A stretch of DNA of 64,000 bases from positions 62,001 to 126,000 of the forward strand of contig JAJOHG010000012.1 of the NCBI GenBank assembly GCA_021029095.1, given 5' to 3'. Every line of letters starts with the position of its first letter. The first letter of the stretch is position 1. Under the pieces are notes generated by a model. It was not told the DNA's origin and made no database searches. It saw only the letters and a list, made by a program, of their open reading frames with translations. A program made the position numbers and the translations under genes. Of the stretch, positions 52,796 to 64,000 are shown piece after piece. Source of the DNA: Phellopilus nigrolimitatus. Taxonomy: Eukaryota; Basidiomycota; Agaricomycetes; Hymenochaetales; Hymenochaetaceae.

Positions 52796-53826
52796 TTATG
52801 TCTCCATCGCATCAGGATCGTGAGCAAGTGCTGCTCCTGCTCCTGCTGGGGGAGGTATGCCATTCGACAAGCCATTCAATGGCCGAATCGCACGCTTCCT
52901 GTCGTCCTCCCTGTTTCGTAGGATGTCAGAAAGCACGGAAGTATGGAGGTAGATGTGGTGCTGCATACCGTGGATCATCGCTATCATCTTCATCGTCGCG
53001 CTTCCGACGTGAGACGCCCATGATTCGATTCGGATTAGACATTATAGCGACGTTTGCCTTGTATATCGACTCGTACTCCTACACGAAGGTACATAACGGT
53101 CAGACCGGGTTGAATTGATATAGCTAAACAGATTCGAACTGACCTTGATCTGCGTGAGGAAGCCGCCATTGGGGGAGATACAGTAACGCCGATTTTGGAC
53201 GGTGTGTAGCGCGTCCTCCCAGCACATCTGGTAGTATTGCATGACGTACATGACGACGAAAGCAGGCGAGAGGCTTATGCCGCCATTGCAATGAACGAGA
53301 ACGCGTCCACCTTGCATGATGGCGGTGTCGATGAACTGTTTCGCTCTGGCATCTATAAGCGACGGTGACGCGCTCACAAAGAGCAAACCGACACGTACTG
53401 AGGGAACAGGCGAATGAGATTTTGCTCCTCGTTATCCTGCACGTCGAGCACAAGGTAGTTGAAGCGATCAGGGAAGCGTGGGCGCACAGAAAACGCTTCT
53501 TTGGCGTCGCGAATGCATACTCTACGCGCGTCATCGAAAACACTGAGCACAAGCTCAGATAGAAGGGCGGGAAAAGAGGACATACATGTGAGTGATGCGA
53601 TTGCTCAGGAGCGTGTCAATAGACTTGGAGGCTTGGAAGGGGCCAAGGAGAAGATTCGGGAGTATCTCCTGGCACTCTCTGCGCATCTCATATCTAAACG
53701 CGTCTGGCTAATTAGTTGGGCGACACGCGATGCAGACGCGATCGACGAGACTGACCGCCATTCGACCTCGGAGGGCCCTTGGACGATGTCTTTGATCTCC
53801 TCGGCTGTCGGAGCTGGTTCCATCAT
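52796..53826 (-). CDS. STYX-like dual-specificity pseudophosphatase
   Basis: This is a STYX/MK-STYX relative. The ATG at 53826 starts MMEPAPTAEEIKDIV. After an intron comes YEMRRECQEILPNLLLGPFQ, then DTLLSNRITHM and VCIRDAKEAFSVRPRFP, FNYLVLDVQDNEEQNLIRLF and IDTAIMQGGRVLVHCNGGIS. The active loop reads HCNGGISLSP where the catalytic CX5R pattern needs an arginine in the Leu position, so the nucleophile remains but phosphate binding should fail. WEDALHTVQNRRYCISPNGG and FLTQIKEYESIYKANVAIMS follow. A basic, acidic-patch tail splices to REDDRKRAIRPLNGLSNG and ends DPDAMET at 52796. Fungal relatives may share the loop; the role is probably substrate binding. Confidence 0.9.
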
Positions 53827-56746
53827 CGTGGTAGCTATCGTGCCCACTGTCGTGGTCGTAGTTATAGTCGTAGTTGTGGCCGAGTTCAGTCAAAGCGCCG
53901 TACGTACTAAAAATACATTAGGTAATCAGTGGTATTTCCAAATGAAATCTGTGGCTTGACGCCTCTCGTCATCGCGCGGCACGTCGAAAAGCATACATCA
54001 CGATACTCAAGCTCAAGAACATATTCTCAGAATAGAGCGATGTTTCGCGTTCTGATGGGGTGGAGGACTTGTAATTTCCTGAGGTTTGTAATCAGGTATG
54101 TTTGTTCTGTCTGTTTGATACATACCCATGTTGCTCTTCCTATAGGCTCGAACCCGCCAAAATACTGCAAGACTCAAAAGAGAGAGCAGATAAGAGATTG
54201 TTCTCAAATTTCTCTAACACATCTCTTGTGCGGCGGCGCTTTATCGCTGCTTTGACTAATTTTACCTTTCAGGAAAACAATTTACCCCCGGTAGGCATGA
54301 AACAACACGGGTCTCCCCTTTTTTCCATCATGTTCACTTCATCAGAGTAAGTCATGGGTGTACACATGTAGCAGGTACCGGCCTTGTATGCGCCCTCTTT
54401 CATATTGCACAAACACTCCAGGCTGGGGTACAGTACATACACCGCCTTGTCCTTTTGAACTTTTAGATTTTATCTTCTTTTGATGCCCTCTCACTGCGCG
54501 CGTTGGTACCAAGCAAATCATTTTCTGCGGTATTTGAAGGACGATGCTTCGTCTTTCAGTCCAAATCCTGTTTCTTCTAATCGTTCAAACTGCTTTGGCT
54601 TTGAAGGAATGAGGTTTTTGGTTTTTGTTCTTGATGCCTCTGGTAGTTCAATGTTGGGTCGCGGTCACCACATCTGCTGCATTCAACGGCACATAATCCA
54701 AGTCTCTTTCTCCCCTTTTCTCATTCGCTTGTATTCGAGCAATCTACAATGTCAAGCTCGCGCAGCAAATGTAAGGGACAATCATGACGGTGATGGCTTG
54801 CCACTGCTGCCCATTATGAGGATGGTCTACGCAGCCTCCGCCGGGTCGATGTCGAGCGTGCCCTGAATTATCGATATTCATCTCTCTCGACATGGCACCC
54901 ATGTTCGTCTTCTTCATAGTTTACCACTGTCTTATCAAGTTATCATGCACGGGTTCCTGGAAAATTTCTCTATCTTTTCTACATTCCTGCCTCTCGGAAC
55001 TTGCTCTTGCTATTAAGATTATGGATTCGGACGCGCAGTGCGTTTTTCCTGGCGATGAGGCTCCGCCTCTTTCCCAGACAGCTATATATTTGGATTTATT
55101 GCATTATGTACGACTCATAGTAATTGCTTTTCGCACTTACATGTAGCTCGCTTCTGGTAATTACTGTGTTCTCCTACATTCTGAGGGGGATTCAAATCTT
55201 CAGTCGCTGATAGACTTCAGCACTGTGAGCTAGAATCACTAGCAAGTGGCTAGAGAGCATTCAGAATCACCTTGCAATGTCATAATTCAAATAAACCTCT
55301 TCCGGATTCCCTAAATCCGGGCAAGCATAGAAACTCCATAAATATGTTTCCATTGTAATCGATACATTTAGAGGCGTCGTGGAGGACGCGCGGACGGCTT
55401 GTTCACTAGTAATCCTAAGGATGTCAAGATGGACATCTTTTAATCTCCTGCGTCTCACCGTGTCTTATAAGTTCCTGTTTTATGGCATACATTCTTTCAA
55501 CGTATGCACTCCTTGGCAAATGGGATTTCTCGCCGATCTACGTCCACTGGCAAATAACTTGAAGTACTAGGATCACATTGAGCCGCTTCCCAGAAATCGC
55601 AAAAAAATCAATATGAGAAATTAAAAGGCTATGGATTGAGAAGGCTTGGAAAGAAGGCGTTTTGAAAATGGGTCTGGAAAAACTCATAGCTGCAAGCGCC
55701 GGCGTGAAGACTCCGTCGACAGCTAGGGCGGTAAATATTTAAACGCTGGATCGATCGTAGGCGTCATGTCGGCGAAAGTGCATCTTCTAAACAGTATATT
55801 ACTTGTTACCGTCTTGAAGGGGCCGTCCTCGAGTGGTGTCAGTCGAAGTGCCGACGGGATGCCGTCGAGAAAGTGTTGTGCTTTCTGAAGGCCGATGAAT
55901 TTCGTGATGATCCCAAGATGAAACAGGCTTTAGAAATGGATGAGAAGCAAGGCACTGACCAAAGCACCGGCGCTACAATACCACTAAACATTGCCGGCGC
56001 GGCATGTCCCCCGTATATTTGAAGACATCAGGGCCATGTGCTCGAAGGGTCACGCGGTATGAAAAGCTTCCAATGCACCCATGCAGCATGTACTCTCCGA
56101 GATAATCGCATCGTTAGCAGCGTCGCAAAATCCGGGAAGCTGTGCCTCGCAACCCACGACGACCTTAAGCGCAACTAAGGCTATAAACCGTGAGCAACCC
56201 TGGAGGTGCATCGGATACGGCATCATGCTCGAGTGACACGATGTCAATTAATGATCCATACAGTCTCCCTGTGTCAAGCGTTAAACAGATCAAGACTAAG
56301 TGCCAATGGCTGTGATCGAAGATAGGCGCTTGTGGTTGGTTGTGGGTGTCTGTGGGTGGCCTGGAGAAATTACCACTTTAGATCACTTTAGTCACTGCAT
56401 TCCCCATGTCAGGAACATAACTCGAAATAAATACTTCAGGCACCGCTTTACAGAAGACCCATTAGCCCAGCCAAGATAGTGGGAGTCCCTTAGCCAGGGA
56501 AACTTGATATATCAAATTATTCTACGAAGAGTTATACCTGATATGTCCTCTCGAGGGGTGAGGCCTTCACGTTGGCGGTAAGTTCCACTTGCGTAGAGCA
56601 TCTACTACTCTGAAAGATGGATCTCTATTGGTACAGTAGGTGATAGGGCGCTGCCGGACTCCAGTTGTCTACAACCTATAAGTACATTGTTATCCTCTCT
56701 TGCAAACGCACCACACTGACTGATTCCCCGCTTTCAATTGTCTGTC
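53827..56746. other. Gene-poor 2.9 kb stretch
   Basis: No complete gene was found. The DNA is more AT-rich than the flanks. It holds a 22-codon secretory-leader-like frame (54544-54612), a broken coding remnant at 55,611-56,022 (listed separately), and short frames without domains. The last 300 bases should include the reductase promoter. No tandem or inverted repeat of note was seen. Confidence 0.5.
55611..56022 (+). pseudogene. Coding-like remnant, unknown family
   Basis: Two open blocks abut in different frames. The first encodes IEKAWKEGVLKMGLEKLIAA and SAGVKTPSTARA. The second, about 96 codons long with no ATG at its head, encodes YITCYRLEGAVLEWCQSKCR, DAVEKVLCFLKADEFRDD and MKQALEMDEKQGTDQSTGA, ending CPPYI at 56022. 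The composition looks like protein, not noise. A 30-base GTAAAT...TAG stretch between them is too short and out of phase for a normal intron, so a frameshifted relic is more likely than a live exon pair. I do not recognise the family. Confidence 0.45.
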
Positions 56747-58225
56747 ATGATTTTGAATCCTCAATCCCTTGTCTTGGTATGCAAAGACAGCGAGTCACCC
56801 GAGTAGACTCTACCAACTGATTTTTCCTTTTTTTTCACTCATAGATAACTGGCGCAACTGGCTACCTTGGGGCCCATGTCGTTCATCAGGCGCTTGAGGC
56901 TGGTTATCGTGTTAGAGCGTCAGTAGTTACGCACTCCCCTGCTCATAAAAATGCTCACGTTTCTCTCATTATAGGACTGCTCGCCCGGCGAAAGTGGAAA
57001 TTTTGAAAGCCAGCTACGAGGGGAAAATCGAAGTTGATGCTATCGCCGATTTAGCCACAGGAGATTATACAGAGGCTTTGAAGGGTATCCTGGAACCGTT
57101 CTTATATCATCTTTTTAATTCTAAATGGTAGCATATGTAGATGTCGACGCGATTGTGCATACCGCCATGCCTCTGGGATTAAGGACAGATGCAGCAGGAT
57201 TGTTTGAGGTACGTCAGCCTTGTATTCCAAGACTCTTAACTCAGATTTATATCTGCTAACCCTCGTTAAGGCTGCTGTAGACGGAGCAATGAACATCCTG
57301 CGGCAAGGAGCAGCCGCAGGCGTCAAGAAAGCCGTTATGTGCAGCAGCTTCAGCACTGCTATCGATTTCAGCAAGCCGAATGCGTTTGGCGCTGGTAACG
57401 TGTACACCGAGCACAGTACGTCGCCTATGAGGATTCACGTTTCTTAGAACAGCTGATCATGTGTTCCGTTATATCTTATTGATTAGGCTGGAACCCAGCA
57501 ACACGAGAAGAAGCTCTGCATGAGAAACACAGTCAACTGTGGAATTATGCGGCTGCAAAAACAGAGTCAGAGAAGGAAATCTGGAAGTTCGCGGACGAGC
57601 ATCCCGAAATCGATATTACAACAAGTACGTCCTTTGGTTTAGTGCCGTACGTCGTAATTCGATCTGAATTTGTTCGATGACAGTCAATGGGGGATTTTTC
57701 TACGGTCCACTTGCACCAGGATACGTGATGCCAAATGATGTCAAGGAACTTCCTACAGCAATGATTCTGTACACGGCTGTTCTACCCAAGAACCCATCTT
57801 CGATAAAGCCCTTGTCTGGGTCCGTTCCGGAAACGGGGGTGACGCTGAGTGTTGACGTGCGCGACATGGCGCGCGCACACATCCTCGCGCTCAAAGACCC
57901 ACCGACCGCGCAGGTTGGCCGGAAACGGATCCTTGTTGTTGGACCGACACTTGGGACGTGGAGGGACATAATTCTGTACCTCCGCGAGGCGCGACCGGAG
58001 CTGAAGAGCCGTCTGCCCAGGATTGTAGACAAAGACGAGGGAGAAGCGGAGATAAAGACAGCGAAGTTTGATATGAGTAGGGCCAAAGAGGTACTTGGCC
58101 TTGATACCCTTGTCGATTGGAAGAAGACAGTGGAGGATACATTGGACTGCTTTCTCGTCATCGAGAAGAGCTGGGGCGTAGATAATTTTCCGGCCTTTGA
58201 TGATAGCTGGTTAAAAGACGATTAG
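56747..58225 (+). CDS. NAD(P)-dependent reductase, extended SDR (ketoreductase/DFR type)
   Basis: This belongs to the extended short-chain dehydrogenases related to dihydroflavonol reductases and yeast Gre2, which reduce ketones or aldehydes with NADPH. Exon 1 (56747-56776, MILNPQSLVL) splices to ITGATGYLGAHVVHQALEAG, the Rossmann glycine loop. The next intron closes as RVRA|TARPAKVEIL. The catalytic Ser is in KKAVMCSSFSTAID and the Tyr/Lys pair in LWNYAAAKTESEKE (YxxxK). INGGFFYGPLAPGYVMPND shapes the substrate pocket. VSVDVRDMARAHILALKDP is a conserved family helix. The C-terminus ends FDDSWLKDD at 58225. Length (about 350 residues) is normal. The substrate cannot be inferred. Confidence 0.88.
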
Positions 58226-58551
58226 GCCGTCAGCTGGCTAAGGTAATTATCAGTTACACCAATGGATTGAGCGAGAGAACAGGAGAAATATCGAATTGAT
58301 CGAACGTAAATTCAAAGCGTTGCGCGTTGAGACGGGGATTTTGTAAAGAGATAGACTAAATCAAGTGTTTCTGACCGAGAGGATGGTGAAATTCCGAAGA
58401 AATCCGAAGAAATTTAGTGCTAAATTTCGACGTAAGGCAGTGAAAAAGAAAAGAGCAAATTTTATCTGGTCACTTACAGCGGTTTTCATAACGACGCGGA
58501 ATCGCGAAAATCCTCTAGCCACCTGCGCCACCGAAAACCACGATTGTATTA

Positions 58552-58605
58552 CAGATGGGTCAGAAAAGTCTTCGCCCCCCCTAAAAAAGGAAGGCAGTTC
58601 CCGTC
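58552..58605 (+). repeat. Left inverted repeat of the 58.5 kb MITE
   Basis: About 54 bases, pairing with 58786-58839 on the opposite strand with four mismatches. Confidence 0.88.
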
Positions 58606-58785
58606 CGCCTTGTCGACACAAAGACTGTATCAAATATTGTTTGACTGCGCATGATCTTTGCTTAAGATACATATTATAAGCATACAATACATATTTGTTA
58701 ACTATTTTTTGGATGTGTTGAACTGGCAGCACACCGCAGGCAATGGTGAGCGAAGACTCGACGACGCGGCGGCCTTTGCTACGCA

Positions 58786-58839
58786 GGCGGGAACCGCCTT
58801 CCTTTTTCAGGGGGGGCGAAGACTTTTCTGACCCATCTG
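58786..58839 (-). repeat. Right inverted repeat of the 58.5 kb MITE
   Basis: Reverse-complement partner of 58552-58605; it includes the mirrored run of seven G. Confidence 0.88.
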
Positions 58840-58841
58840 TA

Positions 58842-59496
58842 CAAAGATGATGGACAACGATCCGTGATCTCGGCACAACATCAACTGTCCCGAAAAGGAT
58901 AGAAACCGGATAGAATCTGATCCGAAAGTTCGGCAATCGAATTAAATTTGATCTGAGCGCTCGGCACTGCGGCAAATGCTTAGGTGATGAGGATATATCT
59001 GGCCTATTTGTCACCTGCTCGGTGGCGTGGTCGCGCGAGAATTTTCGCAATTCCGCATAGTTATGAAAGGCAAAATGTGGCTTTATATGTCTTAAGTGAC
59101 TAGTTTAAATCCCACCCCCGCCTTTTTTTCAAAGGTGCCTAGCGTGTTGTCCTCTCCTTGTGTCCTTTTTCCTATTCCTCCTTCCTATCTGCCTGTAATT
59201 AGTTCCAAAACAACCTCCAAAGCACGGGAGCGTGAGGATTTTCACGCCGGCGCTTCGGGCTATGAGTCTCCCCACACTCGCTGCCAGAACATCCTTTCGC
59301 CCAAGCTTCGCAGTCCATAATTGGGCACTCCTCCCGGTTTCGTTTCTGCAATTTCTGAGAGGGACGGGGGAGCGGTTCAGTCCAACGTGAGATCGACAAA
59401 TCCCACTAACCAGAAGTGCATACTTTGAAAGAATATATGACAAGAAACATGACATGACGAGACACACGAAACTAGGAGATGTCCAAATTGACATCC
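58842..59496. other. Intergenic between MITE and giant VWA gene
   Basis: About 650 bases. They should hold the 3' UTR of the minus-strand VWA gene. The open frames at 59,096-59,494 show no domain. Confidence 0.45.
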
Positions 59497-62400
59497 TTAT
59501 TGCTCTCCGCGCATCTTCCGCAACGACTCCGCGATGCCTAAGAAAGTCTCCGACGAGTGAACCTATAGTCGTAGAGAAGATGAGTATCTATATTCACAAA
59601 AGCTCCTTGACGACATCGACTTCACTTACGGAATCAAGCGCGACACTGTACGAAGACTCTACGACCGCATTTTCCGGAAGCAGGGGGTCATGGGGCGCGT
59701 GTGTCTGCACTTTTTGCGCGATCTGTGTCATGCGACGGAGCCTCGTCGATGAGCCCTCAGGACCAAACGATACTGCCTGGAATGAAAGTGCTCTCCTGCA
59801 GTTTCGTTAACCTCGCATAATAAAATTACAGGGCTAGACTTGAGCATGCGCTTACCCAAGCTCAGAAGCTTTGCGGCACAAATCGTACATGACAGCGTCC
59901 GTCACGGAGCATTCTCCATCCGACAAGAAGATAACAATGGGTGCTCTGAAAACACAAATGCGACAGGAAGAGAAGTGAGCCACATTTATGATTTACGGCC
60001 ACTGAAAACGGCACCTCTCCATACTCCAGTGCCTTTCCATTATACTTTGCGTCATTGTGAGAGCGGCATTGAAGTTTGTGCCACCATCGGCTGAGTAATT
60101 AAGTAGCTTGTTAAGTAAATCGTCTGGTGAACTGCTAGAGTCATTGCTGAAGACCTGTAGTGCAGAGCGTGTGAAAAGAACAGCACTGTAGGCATCTCGT
60201 CGAGCAGTCGTTAAGGTCTGGTTTACGGCAGCTACGCGGGCTGACCAGAACGAATGCAATGCAGAATAGACGGCTCCTAGCCTGTTGTTGGCAACTCTTG
60301 CTATACGGGTGGAAGCTGGATAGTTCGGCAACGGCACTCTATCCCCCACGCTCATAGAACTGGACCTACAAATGCAGTCAGTAACAAATAGTTCGGAGCT
60401 CGTTTTGAAGATATACCTATCGATCACAAATATGCTGGCAGAACAATCAGCCTAGCTAGTACGCTATGAAAACTCAGACACTCACACATGGAATGCCTGT
60501 GAAAGGACAGAGAGATTATTGCATAAGAATACATGCCCGTCATTTGACAGATCACCGTTACCGCCCGACGGCACCTGACCAAGTGTGGCGGGCTGATGGA
60601 AGATAGGCAAATTGCAATACGAAGGTTGCGCCGCACTCGTAGTCGTTGCTTGATGCTCCGGGCCTGGAGATAGTTGAGCAGGAGGTTAGGCTAAGACAAT
60701 AAACAGGTATATCGCACCAGAGCACATCGCATCGCTACGATGAGGATTTATAAGCGACTCGCATGAGTAGAAACTTCAAATCGGACAAACCATTTTGCGA
60801 AGTTCCCTTGATCTTCCTTTGAATACGGATCTAGGAGACTGTGAGTTGCTATCACCCTTCCCTAGCAATTTGATTATACCTTTGAATCCTGGTGCATCCG
60901 TGACACTCAGAATGAATTGTTCGACAACAACGATATCCACTTACCAAGGCGCCTCCAATAAAGCTTGTGTGATATCCAGTCCTTTGGCGTATCGGGGTTC
61001 GGCTCGATTCGACTTTTGATGTGCTTTAAGTCCGGTGCATTGCATGCTGTAGGGTCGGAAGCGCGACAGTAGTCAATATGGGCATGACGTCCCATATTAC
61101 CGCACATCAAATTGCAAAGCATGGGAGCACTATCATCGCTGGAACCAAGCTTGTGATCGTCAAGCTCAACTACCGTCCCGTTGGGTCCATCGACGGCCCA
61201 ACGCGTTTTGGACATTGAGCCATGGTTTGTAGAATGCTCTGGTTGAGAGTGGCCTGGAATTCGATAGATGAGCTAACTGAGCATTCTGTGTCTGGTAGGA
61301 TTGAATGATGGCACCTTGTGGCAAAGTACACACATATCTGCAATTGTCACATCTGAGAATATGTCAATCATATCATCCATGGAATTCCTGGTTGCAATAT
61401 TTACCTCGCATCGCAGTAGTGGAATGGATTCGGAGCCGTAGAGTGAAGGTGGGCGCCATCGTGTTTAAGCAGGCCTGGAGCGATGACCACAGCACACTGC
61501 AATCTTTTTGTGGCTATATCAAGGCCTTCAGTCACAATAATTCACGTCGGATGAGCGGACAGAAACAAACTTTGCGAGTACTAAGATCGTGCAAAAGTAA
61601 CAAGTGAGATTAGGACAAGGATTTACTATCCGAAACCAAACCTTTGTATACTGAAATCTATCGTGCGCTCCATTGAAAGCAGCTTCAATAGACAGCGGCA
61701 CAGTGTCGACCTCACAAACCACACCATCACTGCCACATAGGCTGGAGCACTTATGTTCTTGGCTAGATTATTACACATGGAGATATCAGAGTGCTATCAA
61801 CTATCAATATGCAATTTTAATCGCGTTACTCACCCGCACAGATGGATTGCATCGGAACCCAGGCCATGCAAATGATCAGGTTCCGAGCACAATCGGCCGC
61901 AAAGTTGACAGACAATAGGGCAAGCCATGACTGCGTCACAGACATGAGACACGTGCTCTTCGTTCCTTGAAATCACTATCAGCGAAATGAATTATCGGAC
62001 TTATAAGAGCTCTTACCAAAAAACTGAACACAGTCCTTGACAAGTGTACATCTTCCCATCAGGCGACTTCACCCCTTGAAGACTGCACGGCTGTATTGCA
62101 GCAGGTTCGAATCAGAAATCACAGCTTTAATATTTTCGCAACTCACTTTTCCGCAAGAATGACGGCGCCCAGAGCACATGTGACCTGCTTCATCGTGTTT
62201 TGCGACCTAAACAAGTCTGAAAAATAAAGTACGACAATAACAGATATAAGCAGTCTGACCTTCGTGCAACTCCCTTGACAACCCTTTCTGTCCTTGAGAT
62301 CGCATTGCTGTCCACATAGATGTGACGTCGGATCGCAGCTGCGACAAGTCAGCAAAGGGAGCAACAAATTTACGATTAATAAACATACACATGTTCTCCT

Positions 62401-64000
62401 CCGTGTCCAGCTCTTGAAAAACAAATTATTAATAAAGGAAAGAACAAACAGTGTTCCACTCACGGCAAGCTGCAAGCCTCGGGTGACCCGTCATGCTCAT
62501 CAACGAATTGACACGGATGAGGGCACATATGGTTGGTTGAGCAGTTATGATCGCCCTCGTGGAATCTGGAGTTTATGCACAGTAAATGGCACTGCTCGCA
62601 TTGAGTTTTGCACAGTTGCACGGTTCTCCTGACTTCAACGACCTTGGAATCGACAGCACGGTGAAGATCCTCAATGGCTGCATTACTCCCGTTGAACTGA
62701 GACAGGTTGGAATCGATCCAGGCATAGACATGTGCAACTCTCTGTTCGATGAGATTTTCGAGGAACGAGGACAGCTGGGTGGTCCACTCAGGATCCGGTT
62801 TATAATGCCGGCTGGCAAAATCCGGCCAGAAATGGAACAGTCTTCGCAGAGTGTCCACCTTATCACCTTGCTCTTTTTCTAAATCAGCCAACCAGAATAT
62901 AGCAGGCGAATCCACTGCGTCGATCACGAGGCTTGTGTCGAAATTCTGTAGGGAAGTCAAAGTGATGTTCACGGAAGTAAATTTGAATTTCATACCTTCA
63001 ACGGCTCAACATCCGGTTCAAGTTCTGTGGCCCCGAATGCCAGTGCTCGTGGCAGCAGGGATAACAGGTGTTGTGCTCTATGCGTGGACATGTTTTCTAT
63101 GCGAAGCAAATGTCAGATTCAGCTCTATCGAGACAGAAGAGTGGTTCGCCTGACGTGTTAAAGCACCCCAATCATTCGTCTGTAAAGGAAGAATAAGACT
63201 TATGCACGTGCCTTCGCTGCGTACACATACCTTAAGTTTGGCCATGAGCATCTTTAATTTAAGTAGAAATGTGCCTGCCCCCTCATGCGTCGGCGATTGC
63301 GTGTCTAAATGCCGCTTTAAAGTCATGAAAAGAGTGTAGAATTGACGGGATTCAATGACAGGCCACGGGATAATGCTCAGGCGCCCCCGGTACAGACGAG
63401 AGATGAAGTTCGATGTCTGCTCCTCTTGAACATTTCTATGCAGTTTGAGCTTAAATCTGTTTTACGGTCAACATGCAACACGAGAATCAAACTGATGAGA
63501 GCACACACTCTCTCGCAATTTCAATGCGGTCAGAATCTACAACATCCTAAAGAAGAGTCAGGGGTAGATCAATGATGAGCCATATAACCTTCTCACCTTG
63601 ATGATGATAACCAAAGTAGACTGGAAAAGAGACGGGTTTGCGTCAGGGTCTAAGACCGACGAAGACGCTTGAAAGCTCTGGAAGAGATTGGTGATGTCTC
63701 TCGACATTGCAAAATTGTCTCGAAAGAGAACCTGTTTCGGATTAATATAATAAGTATACTCGAATGATAAAGCGAGCTCTTCTCACCAGATTTGAAATAG
63801 CAGCACTAAAAAGAACAAGAAGTGTGCCCTCCTGTGCAGATCTCTCAATGCTGTGGACACCTACAAATCTCGTTAGACATAAAATGATACAAAATCCATA
63901 CTGTAACTGACCCTCAAAATCGAGCGCCACGATAAGGTCAGTATCTGTCGGTGTCACTGACATCCAGACACCTTCGGTTGTTCGCATAGCCGATCCGGCG
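59497..64000 (-). CDS. C-terminal part of very large GTPase-like/VWA protein
   Basis: The gene enters from the right edge, so the N-terminus is missing. The first visible block is a P-loop GTPase-like tail: TDTDLIVALDFEGVHSIERS, where DFEG resembles a G3 motif. It continues with TLLVLFSAAISNL and resembles the VLIG-type large GTPases of vertebrates and fungi. A long helical region follows (FKFTSVNITLTSLQNFDTSL). Then come repeated Cys/His clusters, such as CKTQCEQCHLLC, CSTNHMCPHPCQFVDEH, CSCDPTSHLCGQQCDLK-like text and CNLMCGNMGRHAH, which could bind zinc. The C-terminal VWA domain has a MIDAS built across an intron (DRSSSMSVGDR), YSADGGTNFNAAL and IVIFLSDGE. It ends ESLRKMRGEQ at 59497. Introns are many and short. 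Function is unknown. Confidence 0.78.

Larger units (their letters stand above)
58552..58839. mobile_element. Small MITE, TA-flanked, about 54 bp inverted repeats
   Basis: A 288-base element is bounded by TA at 58550-58551 and 58840-58841. Both ends read CAGATGGGTCAGAAAAGTCT inward, followed by TCG and seven C. The arms pair over about 54 bases with four mismatches. No coding frame lies inside. TA target sites and a CAG start fit a Tc1/mariner or Fot/pogo non-autonomous element. It shares no obvious sequence with the 15.0-15.8 kb element. Confidence 0.88.

Noticed and set aside
53708..53893. Asp/His/Tyr-rich minus-strand frame (HNYDYNYDHDSGHDSYHDDG)
   Set aside because: It overlaps the STYX first exon in another frame and arises from a simple ACGACTACAACT-type repeat. 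No domain or splice support.

Overview
The window reads as nuclear DNA of a filamentous basidiomycete, most likely an Agaricomycete. Genes are dense and on both strands. Most are split by 45-70 nt GT-AG introns, so reading frames appear as short open blocks that only join after splicing. The recognisable proteins are fungal: a Dad1 kinetochore subunit, SH3-containing Cdc25, Pkc1, She9 and a secreted heme peroxidase. I saw no bacterial operons, CRISPR array, rRNA or convincing tRNA. The order or genus cannot be fixed from the sequence alone.

Layout, left half. 1-1854: 3' part of a Vnx1-like vacuolar cation/H+ exchanger (+). 2001-6251: DDB1 (-). 6676-9344: half-size ABC transporter (-). 9865-11198: SET-domain protein (+). 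11486-13494: secreted heme peroxidase (-). 14180-14904: HIT hydrolase (-). 15002-15801: an 800 bp TA-flanked inverted-repeat transposon ending exactly at the start codon of a methyltransferase gene (15802-17045, +). 17137-18456: SHE9 (-). 18756-21120: NADPH-cytochrome P450 reductase (-). 21822-22258: DAD1 (+). 22861-26995: PKC1 (-). 27146-29883: two unrecognised genes (+). 30222-30862: endosulfine/Igo1 (+).

Layout, right half. 31770-36388: Cdc25-type Ras exchange factor with SH3 and WW domains (-). 36651-40521: EFL1 GTPase (-). 40720-42380: ZNG1/CobW zinc chaperone (-), with an ATT microsatellite just upstream. 43835-44576: guanylate kinase (+). 44689-45986: MAK16 (-). 46216-49995: Prp2/DHX16 helicase (+). 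50143-50623: DUF427 protein (-). 51136-52602: HUT1 (+). 52796-53826: STYX-like pseudophosphatase (-). 53827-56746: gene-poor, with a broken coding remnant. 56747-58225: short-chain reductase (+). 58552-58839: a second small TA-flanked MITE. 59497-64000: C-terminal part of a very large protein with a P-loop GTPase-like start, a Cys/His-rich middle and a VWA domain at the end (-), running off the right edge.

Most of the window is conserved housekeeping. Ribosome biogenesis (EFL1, MAK16), splicing (Prp2), Ras/cell-wall/quiescence signalling (Cdc25, Pkc1, Igo1), kinetochore (Dad1), ubiquitin ligation (DDB1) and redox supply (P450 reductase) lie side by side without forming one pathway. The variable material is the two MITEs, the peroxidase, the ABC transporter, the gene-poor stretch at 54-56.7 kb and the VWA/GTPase-like giant at the right edge. 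I did not find a clear, self-contained new system. The best leads are the giant VWA protein, the transposon abutting the methyltransferase ATG, a possible mitochondrial leader on guanylate kinase, and the arginine-less STYX phosphatase loop. Reading-frame blocks were taken from the sequence; exon borders were checked by hand only where stated.
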